64,000 nucleotides of DNA from an uncultured Pseudomonadota bacterium. Its GTDB lineage: Bacteria; Myxococcota_A; UBA796; GCA-2862545. The translations under genes were made by a program, and so were the position numbers. The stretch covers positions 186,001 through 250,000 of the forward strand of contig CAJXTB010000005.1 of NCBI GenBank assembly GCA_913061235.1, given 5' to 3'. Positions 1-8,572 of this stretch are shown here, in pieces. The notes under the pieces were generated by a model. It was not told the origin of the DNA, did no database searches, and was given only the letters and a program-made list of their open reading frames with translations. The stretch's first letter is position 1. Each line of letters starts with the position of its first letter.

Positions 1-15
1 AACTGAGCGGAATGT

Positions 16-1371
16 ATGGACTTTTTCGAAACCACAGATGATGTCGATCAGCAGCTGCTGGACGTTCGCCGGCAGCTAGACCTGCTACACGGGGACGTTC
101 CGCGGGGTGTGTCGCTGAGTCGGCTGAAGACCCAATCGCCGTTCCACCCGATTCTCATATTGCGGTTGTTGTTTGCCGCGGCGGCAGCCCTCTGCCTAGT
201 GGCGGCATTCGCCGCTTTAATCGTTCCTTATCTGAGCTTTCTTGACACCGGAATTGCGGAGACCGTACGGCGTGTTGAGATGGCTATGGGCGGCACACCG
301 CTTCCCGTCGCGCTCGCCGGTGGTGGGGGGTTGCTGTTGATTGCGTGGTTCGCTGTTGATCAATCGGCTGTTGCCATTGGTCGCGGAAGCACGTTCACCA
401 ACGCTGAAGCACGTGAAAACGACCGACTCAACTCGGAAGTTTCACGCCTCACCCGCCAAAGAGACTTGGTGAAGCGCGCCCACAGCACCCCAATGGCAGC
501 AGTGGCTCGGTATGAAGTTCCCGACCGGGAGCCAGCGAGCCAGATCCCGTCGCTGTACGAACGACCCAAGCCCGCGCCGAGCTACCTGTCGCCGCCATCC
601 ATGCCGCCCCAGGTCGCACCGCCGACCCAGCGCGCTGGCACTCCGCTCCCGGCTGCTCGCAGTGGACACGACGGCTACGCGAGATTTCGGACCCCGGCGA
701 CCAATGGACGAGAAGTCGTCCCAATCGCGAAGCCCACCTTCATCTCTCTACAGCCACAAGACAGGCGGCGGGACGAGGAACCGGGCATTGAAACCCCGAC
801 CGACCAGTACGCTTCTGCAAGCTACTCATCCCCGCCTGACGACCATCAGTACGTGGTTGACGAAACAGAGGATGGACTGACAGCCTCTACCCACCGCGCA
901 GACATCGCGTACGTTGTGGACAGCCACTCGGAGCAAGGGACCTTCAATCGCCGCGTATCGAGTGACATCCCTGCCCTCGCCCGGGTGAGTGAAGAGTGGC
1001 TCTCCGATGCCATCCGAAAAGCCAGCTACCTTGCCGGGTCCTTCCCCATCCAAGCGCGGCTCGAGTTCAGCCAAGACCAGCACGTCCCGTTCACTCTCGT
1101 TCTGGAACGTGCGACACCCGCCATGGCTGTTCGAGCCATGATGGCATTCGTCGAGTTCTTGTCGACCATTTCCTTGCCGCGTAAGGCGCGCATCGATCTC
1201 ATCAGCGTTGCTCACCTCGACCGAACGTTCCATCGCAATGTGCGCTCAGCCTGCATTCCGTATTTTCCAGGCGCTGTGACCATTGCGAATGAGCCGGGTC
1301 GCATCGAGTTGACCTTCGGCAATCCCGACCCCCGTTGGGACCGCTACCCCGTCCTCCCCGTCAGCCAATAG
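16..1371 (+). CDS. Hypothetical two-TM protein with Pro-rich linker
   Basis: This 451-residue protein has no family I recognise. It shows two hydrophobic helices at about residues 46-70 and 97-115. A short charged, coiled-coil-like stretch follows (about 125-155), then a long Pro/Ser-rich linker (about 165-310) and a compact C-terminal domain (about 315-451) with alternating hydrophobic strands. An in-frame stop lies just upstream of the ATG, so the start is inside the window. It ends about 25 nt before the E1 gene, so co-transcription with the dehydrogenase operon is likely. The layout suggests a membrane-anchored scaffold, but function is unknown. Confidence 0.75.
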   Translation: MDFFETTDDVDQQLLDVRRQLDLLHGDVPRGVSLSRLKTQSPFHPILILRLLFAAAAALCLVAAFAALIVPYLSFLDTGIAETVRRVEMAMGGTPLPVALAGGGGLLLIAWFAVDQSAVAIGRGSTFTNAEARENDRLNSEVSRLTRQRDLVKRAHSTPMAAVARYEVPDREPASQIPSLYERPKPAPSYLSPPSMPPQVAPPTQRAGTPLPAARSGHDGYARFRTPATNGREVVPIAKPTFISLQPQDRRRDEEPGIETPTDQYASASYSSPPDDHQYVVDETEDGLTASTHRADIAYVVDSHSEQGTFNRRVSSDIPALARVSEEWLSDAIRKASYLAGSFPIQARLEFSQDQHVPFTLVLERATPAMAVRAMMAFVEFLSTISLPRKARIDLISVAHLDRTFHRNVRSACIPYFPGAVTIANEPGRIELTFGNPDPRWDRYPVLPVSQ

Positions 1372-1395
1372 TTCCCACCCCAGGTGGAGGCCACC

Positions 1396-3600
1396 ATGGC
1401 CGTGTCACGCGTCGCCATTGTCGACGCCAACTTCACCGCGCGCGTCCAAGCGATGCGCGCTACCCCTCCATTCGGCAACCTCGCCGCTCCCATCCGTCCA
1501 GGCTCTGCCCTGACAGCGCGCATGGCGGTTGCCCTCTTTGAAGCTCAGATTGAGTCGCGAATGTGCGACATCTGGTCACGTGCCCTCAAAGCGGACGGTC
1601 AGAGCTTCTACACCATCGGTGGCTCTGGCCATGAGGGCAATGCGGCCATCGGTGCGGTGCTGAAGAGCGATGACTGGGCGTTCTTGCACTACCGAAGCGG
1701 CGCCTTGTTCTGCGCAAGAGCCAAGTTAGCGGCGGGTCCAGAGGGCCCACTCGACGTCTTGTTGGGATGCGTTGCCAGCAGTGATGAGCCCATTGCAGGA
1801 GGCCGCCACAAGGTCTTCGGGTCCGTCCCGCTCAACATCCCTCCACAGACCTCCACCATCGCCTCACAGCTCCCCAAGGCTGTTGGGTTTGCTGTGGCCA
1901 ACGACCGAAAGGCACGAATCGAAGGAAAGCGCGCCAGCGGTATCGCGGTGTGCACCTTTGGAGACGCCTCAGCGAACCACTCTACGGCCACAGGTGCGGT
2001 GAACTCCGCCATCTGGGCTGGCCACCAGAACGTCCCCACTCCGGTGTTGTTCGTGTGTGAGGACAACGGGTTCGGTATCAGTGTACGAACGCCCGAAAAC
2101 TGGATTGCCTCCGCATACGGGGCTCGCCCAGGCCTCGCCTACTTTGCAGCGGACGGACTGGACCTAGTCGCCGCTTATGACGCTGCAAAGGCCGCCACTG
2201 ACTACGTCCGCGAACGTCGCCGCCCTGCGTTCCTGCACCTGTCCGTCGTTCGACTACTCGGACACGCAGGCTCCGATGTTGAGCAGCTGTACCGTACGCA
2301 AGACGAGATTGAAGCCGCAGAAGAGCAAGACCCGCTCATCAAGACCGCCCAGTTATTGGTCGATGCCGGGGTGATGACTCCCGAAGACGTACTCGCGCTG
2401 TACGAGGACGCCCGTGAGCGCCTAGGCGCTATGGCCGCTGAAGCCGTGCGTCGTCCGAAGCTCACCACAGCTGAAGCCGTCATGGCCCCGCTCTTCACGG
2501 ACACTGACGCCAGCGCTGCGGTACCTGTTGCGAGCACCGAAGTACGCGCAGCCACTTTTCGACGCCTGCCCGAAGCCGACGAACGTCCACGACATCTGGC
2601 ATTCCAGCTCAATCGCGCGCTGACAGATGTCATGGCGGGTGCCCCCGAGACCGTTCTGTTTGGCGAAGACGTAGCCAGAAAGGGTGGCGTCTACCATGTC
2701 ACCGCGGACCTCACCAAGCGCTTCGGCGTGGGTCGAGTCTTCAACACGTTGCTGGATGAACAGACCATTCTGGGTCTCGCTATTGGCGCCACCCATGCAG
2801 GCCTGACCCCTATTCCAGAGGTCCAGTACCTAGCGTACTTGATGAACGCCATCGACCAGCTCCGCGGTGAAGCGGGCTCCATGCAGTTCTTCAGCAATGG
2901 CCAACTCAACAATGGAATGGTCGTACGCATTGCCGGACTCGCCTACCAGAAAGGGTTCGGTGGCCACTTCCACAACGACAACGGCATTGCGGCACTGCGC
3001 GAAGTTCCGGGCATGCTCATCGGCTGTCCCTCACGCGCCGAAGACGGCGTACTCATGCTGCGCACGTTGATTGCGCACGCACGAGCAAACGGTCGCGTCA
3101 GCGTCCTGTTGGAGCCTATCGCTCGCTACATGACCAAGGACCTACACGAAGACGGTGACGGCGGCTGGCTGGACGCCTACCCAAGCCCCGAGCAGCACAT
3201 GCCGCTGGGCGAAGTTCGTGTCTACGGTGACGGGACTGACCTCACCATCGCAAGCTACGCCAATGGACTGTGGATGAGCTTGCGCGTGGCTGAACGGCTC
3301 CGGTCAGAAGGTATCAACGCCCGCGTGGTCGACCTACGCTGGCTCGCCCCCTTGCCGATCGACGCCCTTGTCCCACACGTTGAAGCGACTGGCAAGCTGC
3401 TGGTTGTGGACGAGTGCCGGCGGAGTTCCGGCATTGCAGACACAGTCGCCGCTGAGATCTACGAGCGTGTTCCCTCCGTTCGGGTCCGCCGCGTAATGGC
3501 ACCGGACACCTACATTCCGCTTGGCGACGCCGCAAACCTTGTACTGGTTTCCGAAGCCGACATCGAAGACGGCGTGCGCCGCTTGCTGGAGGCGAAATGA
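1396..3600 (+). CDS. 2-oxoacid dehydrogenase E1, alpha-beta fusion
   Basis: This is a thiamine-diphosphate-dependent E1 of the pyruvate / branched-chain 2-oxoacid dehydrogenase type, with alpha (about 1-370) and beta (about 388-734) subunits in one 734-residue chain. The alpha half has the ThDP/Mg motif starting GDAS at about 189, with Asn 194, followed by CEDNGFGIS near 221. The beta half has FGEDVA near 422, the GGVYHVT stretch and the IPEVQYLAY stretch typical of E1 beta. An in-frame GTG lies at 1384, but GGAGG at 1386-1390 sits 5 nt before the ATG at 1396, which I prefer. The substrate (pyruvate or branched-chain) cannot be fixed. No E2 or E3 gene is in the window. It overlaps the acyltransferase gene by 4 nt. 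Confidence 0.92.
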   Translation: MAVSRVAIVDANFTARVQAMRATPPFGNLAAPIRPGSALTARMAVALFEAQIESRMCDIWSRALKADGQSFYTIGGSGHEGNAAIGAVLKSDDWAFLHYRSGALFCARAKLAAGPEGPLDVLLGCVASSDEPIAGGRHKVFGSVPLNIPPQTSTIASQLPKAVGFAVANDRKARIEGKRASGIAVCTFGDASANHSTATGAVNSAIWAGHQNVPTPVLFVCEDNGFGISVRTPENWIASAYGARPGLAYFAADGLDLVAAYDAAKAATDYVRERRRPAFLHLSVVRLLGHAGSDVEQLYRTQDEIEAAEEQDPLIKTAQLLVDAGVMTPEDVLALYEDARERLGAMAAEAVRRPKLTTAEAVMAPLFTDTDASAAVPVASTEVRAATFRRLPEADERPRHLAFQLNRALTDVMAGAPETVLFGEDVARKGGVYHVTADLTKRFGVGRVFNTLLDEQTILGLAIGATHAGLTPIPEVQYLAYLMNAIDQLRGEAGSMQFFSNGQLNNGMVVRIAGLAYQKGFGGHFHNDNGIAALREVPGMLIGCPSRAEDGVLMLRTLIAHARANGRVSVLLEPIARYMTKDLHEDGDGGWLDAYPSPEQHMPLGEVRVYGDGTDLTIASYANGLWMSLRVAERLRSEGINARVVDLRWLAPLPIDALVPHVEATGKLLVVDECRRSSGIADTVAAEIYERVPSVRVRRVMAPDTYIPLGDAANLVLVSEADIEDGVRRLLEAK

Positions 3601-4628
3601 CCCGCCGTGCTCTCCTTGTGTGCCCTGGCCGGGGCTCCTACAGCAAGGACGTCATGGGGCAGCTCGACAATCGCTCCGCAGCGGCGTCGGCCATTGTGGA
3701 TGCCTGTGACGCCGCCCGAACCGCCCGTGGCGTGCCCACGATTCGGGACCTGGACAGAGCTGACCGCTTCAGCGCCGTCAAGCACGTGGCTGGCGAGAAC
3801 GCCTCGCTGTTGACCTTCGCGTGCTCCCTTGCGGACGCAGCCGAAGTGTCGGACGCTTACGACGTCGTGGGCGTTGTCGGCAACAGCATGGGCTTTTACA
3901 CCGCCCTTGCAGCCAGTGGCGCTCTGTCCCTCGAAGACGCCATCATGCTGGTTGAGACCATGGCCCACTACCAGACACGCAACGTGCAGGGCGGCCAGCT
4001 GCTCTACCCCTTCTCAGGCAAGGACTGGCGCTACAACGCCGCTACCCTGCGAGTCATTGATGACGCCATTGCCTCGAGTAACGGTGAAGCCTTCTGGTCT
4101 ATTCGGCTCGGCAACACCGCCGTTCTAGGCGGCACAGATGCTGGTGTTCGCCACTTGCAGCAGGTACTTCCACCGATTGAGCGCGGTGCTCGAACCTTCC
4201 CAATGAAGCTGCCGCTGCACTCAGCTTTCCATACGCCTGTCATGCGCCCAACCTCCGACATCGCGCAGGTTGACCTGGCCGGACTCAACTTCCGAGCCCC
4301 AAACGTGCCGCTCGTGAGTGGCCACGGAGACCTCTTCCGCCCGCGGTGGGCATCTCCAGACGCGCTCCGGGCCTACACCCTCGGTGCACAGGTCTACGAG
4401 CCCTACGACTTCACAACCAGTGTGGGAACCGCCCTGCGACATACCGCTGCTGACGTGGTCATCGCCCTAGGTCCTGGCAATGCGCTCGGTGGCCCCCTTG
4501 CCGCCATCTTGGTCAACGAAGGGTGGCACGGACTACAGTCTCGTGCCGACTTTGATGCCGTGCAAGCAAGCGACGAGCCTGTGCTGTTGTCCTTTGGTAT
4601 GCCCGACCAACGCGCCCGCCTCACGTGA
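3597..4628 (+). CDS. FabD-like acyl-CoA:ACP acyltransferase domain protein
   Basis: This 343-residue stand-alone acyltransferase resembles malonyl-CoA:ACP transacylase. The nucleophile elbow reads GNSMG (Ser97), with Asn where the family usually has His before the Ser. The conserved catalytic His region reads FHTPVM (His212), and the C-terminal ALGPGNALGG loop is present. Its ATG overlaps the stop of the E1 gene (ATGA), implying translational coupling. Since E1/E2 complexes make acyl-CoA and this fold moves acyl groups from CoA to carrier proteins, a role in supplying acyl primers is a reasonable inference. No carrier protein or ketosynthase is nearby. The acyl group is unknown. Confidence 0.85.
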   Translation: MTRRALLVCPGRGSYSKDVMGQLDNRSAAASAIVDACDAARTARGVPTIRDLDRADRFSAVKHVAGENASLLTFACSLADAAEVSDAYDVVGVVGNSMGFYTALAASGALSLEDAIMLVETMAHYQTRNVQGGQLLYPFSGKDWRYNAATLRVIDDAIASSNGEAFWSIRLGNTAVLGGTDAGVRHLQQVLPPIERGARTFPMKLPLHSAFHTPVMRPTSDIAQVDLAGLNFRAPNVPLVSGHGDLFRPRWASPDALRAYTLGAQVYEPYDFTTSVGTALRHTAADVVIALGPGNALGGPLAAILVNEGWHGLQSRADFDAVQASDEPVLLSFGMPDQRARLT

Positions 4629-5158
4629 TTGACGCTCTGCTCGAAGCGTGGGGCCTTAAGGCACTGCCGCGGACAGGATGGGGTCTGCGCGGCATTGAAA
4701 ATGCTGAGTCAGTAGCGGCGCACAGTTGGGGGATAGCAACACTTGTTCTTATCTTTCTGCCCGAAGACCTCGATACAGGCCGCGCACTGACCTACGCCAC
4801 ACTTCACGACCTAGCCGAGGTGCGTGTGGGTGACCTGACCCCGGCGGATGGTGTGCCCGCTGCCGTCAAGCATCTACGCGAACGCGACGCCATGATTGAG
4901 CTGTGCGCCGCGTTGCCTCGAGGCGCACATCTACTCTCAACCTGGGATGCATACGAGGCTCAGTCGGACCCAGAAGCCCGCTTCGTTCGCCAGCTCGACC
5001 GTCTGGACATGGCGCTTCAAGCGTTGCTGTATGAGCGAAACACGGGTGTCGACACTGGCGAGTTCCTCGACTCTGCGGAGTCTGTGATGCAACACCCAGC
5101 GCTAGTCGACGCAATGGCCGCTATCCGGGAGGCCAGGTCAGAGAACGCCCAGCAATGA
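4625..5158 (+). CDS. HD-domain hydrolase (YfbR-like 5'-deoxynucleotidase family)
   Basis: The 177-residue product has the HD-superfamily metal-binding pattern: His in the VAAHSWG stretch, the HD pair in ATLHDLAEV, and a later Asp in the QLDRLDMALQA stretch. Spacing and length fit the YfbR/YGK1 group of 5'-deoxynucleotidases, which dephosphorylate deoxynucleoside monophosphates. The GTG start at 4625 overlaps the preceding stop (GTGA), so it is coupled to the acyltransferase gene. Its 3' end overlaps the convergent HIT gene by 38 bp. The specific nucleotide substrate is inferred, not shown. Confidence 0.82.
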   Translation: MIDALLEAWGLKALPRTGWGLRGIENAESVAAHSWGIATLVLIFLPEDLDTGRALTYATLHDLAEVRVGDLTPADGVPAAVKHLRERDAMIELCAALPRGAHLLSTWDAYEAQSDPEARFVRQLDRLDMALQALLYERNTGVDTGEFLDSAESVMQHPALVDAMAAIREARSENAQQ

Positions 5159-5459
5159 CATGGGCGTGCAGGTGGAACACGGTCTGACCCGCTCCTTCGC
5201 CGTTGTTCACGACAACGCGAAATCCGCCAGGCATGAGGCCAAGCGTTTTGGCGACCGCGTTCGCCCCCAACAAGACTTGGCCCAAGAGCGCCGCGTCCTC
5301 TTCCGTGGCCTCGGACAACATGGCAATGGGCTTCTTCGGGATGACCAGCACGTGGGTCGGTGCCACCGGATGAATGTCCCGAAACGCCAGCACGTGGTCG
5401 TTCTCGAAGACGATGTCCGCCGGAATTTCACGAGCGATGATTTTTTCGAACAGGGTCAT
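5121..5459 (-). CDS. HIT-family nucleotide hydrolase (HinT-like)
   Basis: This 112-residue protein matches the histidine-triad family along its whole length. Near the C terminus lies HLHAH (His96, His98, His100), the HxHxH catalytic triad that hydrolyses nucleoside phosphoramidates and related nucleotides. The N terminus begins with the family-typical TLFEKII stretch, followed by a FRDIHPVAPTH stretch. A longer in-frame extension upstream is rejected because GGAGG precedes this ATG at proper spacing. It is divergent from the ArsR-methyltransferase gene across a 49-bp gap and overlaps the HD-hydrolase gene tail to tail. Confidence 0.93.
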   Translation of the reverse strand: MTLFEKIIAREIPADIVFENDHVLAFRDIHPVAPTHVLVIPKKPIAMLSEATEEDAALLGQVLLGANAVAKTLGLMPGGFRVVVNNGEGAGQTVFHLHAHVIAGRSLTWPPG

Positions 5460-5508
5460 GCAACCTCCAAGTTCGCCAGCCTTAGCCAACCTTCGGTTAG
5501 TGGGCGCC

Positions 5509-6432
5509 ATGATTTTCGATACCCTCTCCGCCCTGTCCGACCCCGTTCGTGCGCGCACCCTCGCTATCCTCACCCGCGAAGAGCTCGCTGTAGGGGAGCT
5601 GACCAAGGTCCTTCAGCTGGCCCAGAGTACCGTCTCTCGCCACCTCAAGGCACTGGAGGCCGCAGGATGGGTCGAGCGGCGAACGGAAGGCACCAAGAGC
5701 CACGTGCGGGTCGCTGAGCATCAGTCCCCAGCCCAGCTGGCACTGTGGCATGCCATTGCACAGGAAATCTCAGCGACTCCAGAAGCCGTTGCCGACAGCC
5801 AGCGTCTCACCGCGATTGTTGCCGCACGCGCAACCGATTCCCGCACCTTCTTCGGTCAGCTTCACGAAGGTTGGGACAGTGTGCGGCGGGAGCTCTTCGG
5901 AGACGGGTTCCTCTTGCCTACTCTGCTTGGACTGGTCGACCCGGTGCTCGTTGTCGCCGACCTAGGCTGTGGCACGGGTGAGGCTGTGGCCATGCTCGCG
6001 CCGCACATCAAACATGTCATTGGCGTAGACCGCGAACAGAAGATGCTCGACATTGCCGCACAGCGTACCGCCGCTGCGACCAACATCGACTTTCGCTGCG
6101 GTGGCCTGACCGACCTGCCCATGGAAGACGCCAGTGTAGACGCCACGCTGTGCATGCTGGTGCTGCACCACATCGCCGACACTGACGGTGTTCTCGCACA
6201 GATCGCGCGCGTACTTCGCCCAGGCGGACGGGCGGTGGTCTTGGACATGGTGGCTCACAACCGCAATGAATACCGTGCCACAATGGGCCACGAGCACCAG
6301 GGCTTCGACGTGGAAGAACTGAGCGCCCTGGCCGCTGCAAACCACCTCACAACGGTGCGGTGGACCCCGTTGCCGGCAACACCAGAAGCCCAGGGGCCAC
6401 CTCTGTTTCTGGCTGTCTTCCAGAGACAGTAG
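5509..6432 (+). CDS. ArsR-type regulator fused to SAM methyltransferase
   Basis: The protein has 307 residues. An N-terminal winged helix-turn-helix of the ArsR/SmtB type (about 1-85) shows the recognition-helix region LAQSTVSRHLKAL. A class I SAM-dependent methyltransferase follows, with motif I DLGCGTG at about 151-157 and later DLPMEDASVD and LRPGGR stretches. The ATG at 5509 is chosen because the upstream in-frame extension would run across the divergent HIT start. Related fusions occur in proteobacteria, sometimes near methionine-cycle genes, but none is next to it here. The short gap holds AACC-TTC-GGTT (about 5488-5498), a possible but weak operator. Confidence 0.88.
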   Translation: MIFDTLSALSDPVRARTLAILTREELAVGELTKVLQLAQSTVSRHLKALEAAGWVERRTEGTKSHVRVAEHQSPAQLALWHAIAQEISATPEAVADSQRLTAIVAARATDSRTFFGQLHEGWDSVRRELFGDGFLLPTLLGLVDPVLVVADLGCGTGEAVAMLAPHIKHVIGVDREQKMLDIAAQRTAAATNIDFRCGGLTDLPMEDASVDATLCMLVLHHIADTDGVLAQIARVLRPGGRAVVLDMVAHNRNEYRATMGHEHQGFDVEELSALAAANHLTTVRWTPLPATPEAQGPPLFLAVFQRQ

Positions 6433-6436
6433 GTCC

Positions 6437-6745
6437 CTAGGTGGTGGTCGCACGCACCCACGAGACGTAGTCCGGTGCAGACGCGCCGGCCTCGACAGTC
6501 AACACCACCACCTCAGGTACATCGCACGGATGCAGTGCCAACAGCCGGTCACGCAGCGCCGTCACCGTCTCTGACGCCGTCTTGAGGACGAGAGTGACCT
6601 CGGCATCGTCCTGCAGTTCACCGTCCCACACGTAGATGGAGCGCACCGGGACGAGGTTCACACACGCCGCAAGCTTCTCTTGCACGACAGCTCGCGCGAT
6701 GTCTGAAGCGCGCTCTGGCGGACAGTTGCACAGGACAACGCGCAT
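6437..6745 (-). CDS. cutA: Divalent-cation tolerance protein CutA
   Basis: This 102-residue protein matches CutA in length and pattern: an N-terminal strand with CNCPPERASDIA, the LAACVNLVPVRSIYVWDGEL core, the EVTLVLKT strand and the final DYVSWV segment. CutA forms very stable cytoplasmic trimers linked to tolerance of copper and other divalent cations. Its biochemical role is still debated. It starts 3 nt after the stop of the secreted protein gene, so it is probably the last gene of the sigma-factor operon. Confidence 0.95.
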   Translation of the reverse strand: MRVVLCNCPPERASDIARAVVQEKLAACVNLVPVRSIYVWDGELQDDAEVTLVLKTASETVTALRDRLLALHPCDVPEVVVLTVEAGASAPDYVSWVRATTT

Positions 6746-6748
6746 GCG

Positions 6749-7231
6749 TCAGTAGTTGGCCGTAATTGCGAAGACGAGCACACCCTCGTCATGCTGGGGC
6801 CCCATGACGATGAACGAACGGTCACGTCGGACACTCACCGTGGTGTCGAGAACCTTGCGACCGTTGGTGAGCATGCGAATCCGCAGGCGGGCATTGCTGC
6901 CATCATGGTCCACAAGCTCGACCTTGAGCTGGCGGTCACCTTGAACGTCGTAGTTCGCTTCATTGCCGTCTGTCAGGCTCTCGCTCTTGGTGTCGAGAAC
7001 CGTGTAGCCGGTGTAGCGCATGTGGCGAAGGTGCTGCAGCAACCCTTCAAGTCGCGAATCGACCCGGGTGTCGCTGTTGTGCGCATGAACGATCATGACC
7101 TGCACATCCACGTCGCGCGAGACCGCTCCGTCACTCACTGGGACAGGGCGAGGCGGGACCTGGGCGGTGGCAAGTGCGCCGAATGACAATGATGCCATCA
7201 GCGCGACCAATGCGAACAACGCAGTCTTCAA
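6749..7231 (-). CDS. Secreted hypothetical protein in sigma-factor operon
   Basis: This 160-residue protein starts with a clear signal peptide (about 1-23, ending in ALATA|Q). The mature part is a small beta-rich domain that begins with an IVHAHNSD stretch and ends with the hydrophobic GVLVFAITANY. I recall similar small secreted proteins beside ECF sigma factors in myxobacteria, but can name no family. Its ATG overlaps the stop of the upstream repeat protein by 4 nt. The likely location is the periplasm, and the function is unknown. Confidence 0.8.
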   Translation of the reverse strand: MKTALFALVALMASLSFGALATAQVPPRPVPVSDGAVSRDVDVQVMIVHAHNSDTRVDSRLEGLLQHLRHMRYTGYTVLDTKSESLTDGNEANYDVQGDRQLKVELVDHDGSNARLRIRMLTNGRKVLDTTVSVRRDRSFIVMGPQHDEGVLVFAITANY

Positions 7232-8454
7232 AGCGTGACTCCCTCGTCGACCCAGACAATGAGGGGAGCATCCCCTTCCGCTGGAATCACATGCACGATG
7301 ACATCGTCTGCGTAGCTCAGTTCTTCAATCGTAACTTCCGACCCAGACGCAAACTGAAGGGCCGGACCGTTGTCTGTCCCTTGCGACGGGGTTGTTGGCA
7401 AGCCAACCATCATGAACAAGACAGCCGCAGCGGCGATCATGACCAAAGCCGGAACGGCGCTTCGCCATGAGTTCGGCGTTGCATTAGCAGGTTTCGGAAC
7501 ATCCACAGGAGCCGGAGCAACGCTCACTTGCTGGACCCGAAGCATGACGGCATCCGCCACGTCTACAGGGCCCGCCTGTGTGCGCAGGGCCGACGCAAAG
7601 GCTGGACCGTCCCAACCGACTACCTCTTCAGGGTCCGCAATACCGAGCTGTGGTGCCACGCTCGCCCACACATCTACCGAGCTCGCTTCTGCGCGCAAGA
7701 CTTCGCGGAGCTTCTGACCGATGTCCGCAAACTCGGTCATGGTCAGGCCCAGCTTGCCGTCACGCATCAGCGCCTGTGCTGCTTCACGGTGTTGTTCGGC
7801 CGGAAGCTGACCATCGAGAATGCCACACAGCCAAGCCGGCTCCACCGCCTCCATGACGGGCTGAACAATGTCGACAACGCCCGCTTCTGAGCGAACGGCT
7901 GCCGCAACATCGACAGGAACATGGCCGACGGCCGTGAGGACGGCAGGTGCGACGTCGATGTCTCCTGCCAACTCTCGAACGGCCTGTGCCACAAGTACTT
8001 GGGACTCCGCGCCCACCGCTGCCAACACAGCTTCGGAGATGTCGAAGCCCAGTGCCGCTTCACGCAGGCCGTGTGTCAGCGACTCGGCAATCGGCAACCA
8101 ACCGTCATCGGGAACTTCCATGTCCGGCACTGGGCCAGCTTCTTCCCGAACCGCGTCCGCTACAGGCGGTCGCTCCGCTGAGCCAATCGCTGCAAGAACC
8201 GCGTCTGCGACGTCGATTCCGGCGCCATCGAACACCGCTTGGCCAACAAGACCTGCAAAGGGGTCAGCATCGAGCAGCGACAACAACGCGCCAGCGTCTG
8301 CTTGTGCATCTTCGTCTGTCAGAACCTCCATTCGGAGCTCTTCCGGCAGCCGGTCGTCTTGCTGAGCCAACGTTCGCGCCCGCTCAAGCTCGACGGGCGT
8401 GTACTCGCCACGTTCGATGCGCACTAGCAAATGAGTAAGGTCGTCCCGCATCAT
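7228..8454 (-). CDS. Repeat-rich single-TM protein, candidate anti-sigma factor
   Basis: This 408-residue protein begins with a charged helical region (about 1-45). It then carries a run of related units of roughly 25-35 residues that alternate patterns such as DVADAVLAAIG and VADAVREEAGPV, at least five copies between about 70 and 330. One transmembrane helix follows near 338-355 (VPALVMIAAAAVLFMMVG) and a short C-terminal, probably periplasmic, domain. It lies 118 bp downstream of an ECF sigma gene on the same strand, the classic place for a membrane anti-sigma factor. It lacks the zinc anti-sigma HxxxCxxC motif, so the role is inferred from position. GGAG sits 6 nt before the first ATG. 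Confidence 0.7.
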   Translation of the reverse strand: MMRDDLTHLLVRIERGEYTPVELERARTLAQQDDRLPEELRMEVLTDEDAQADAGALLSLLDADPFAGLVGQAVFDGAGIDVADAVLAAIGSAERPPVADAVREEAGPVPDMEVPDDGWLPIAESLTHGLREAALGFDISEAVLAAVGAESQVLVAQAVRELAGDIDVAPAVLTAVGHVPVDVAAAVRSEAGVVDIVQPVMEAVEPAWLCGILDGQLPAEQHREAAQALMRDGKLGLTMTEFADIGQKLREVLRAEASSVDVWASVAPQLGIADPEEVVGWDGPAFASALRTQAGPVDVADAVMLRVQQVSVAPAPVDVPKPANATPNSWRSAVPALVMIAAAAVLFMMVGLPTTPSQGTDNGPALQFASGSEVTIEELSYADDVIVHVIPAEGDAPLIVWVDEGVTL

Positions 8455-8572
8455 GCAGCACTCCAGAAGGCGCCAAAGCGAACACCGCTTTGTGCACCGT
8501 CCACCATGGACGCGCAGACGTTGCCGGCATTCACTGAAAACGCCTGGAACCTCTCACATGGCCCTGTCACAC

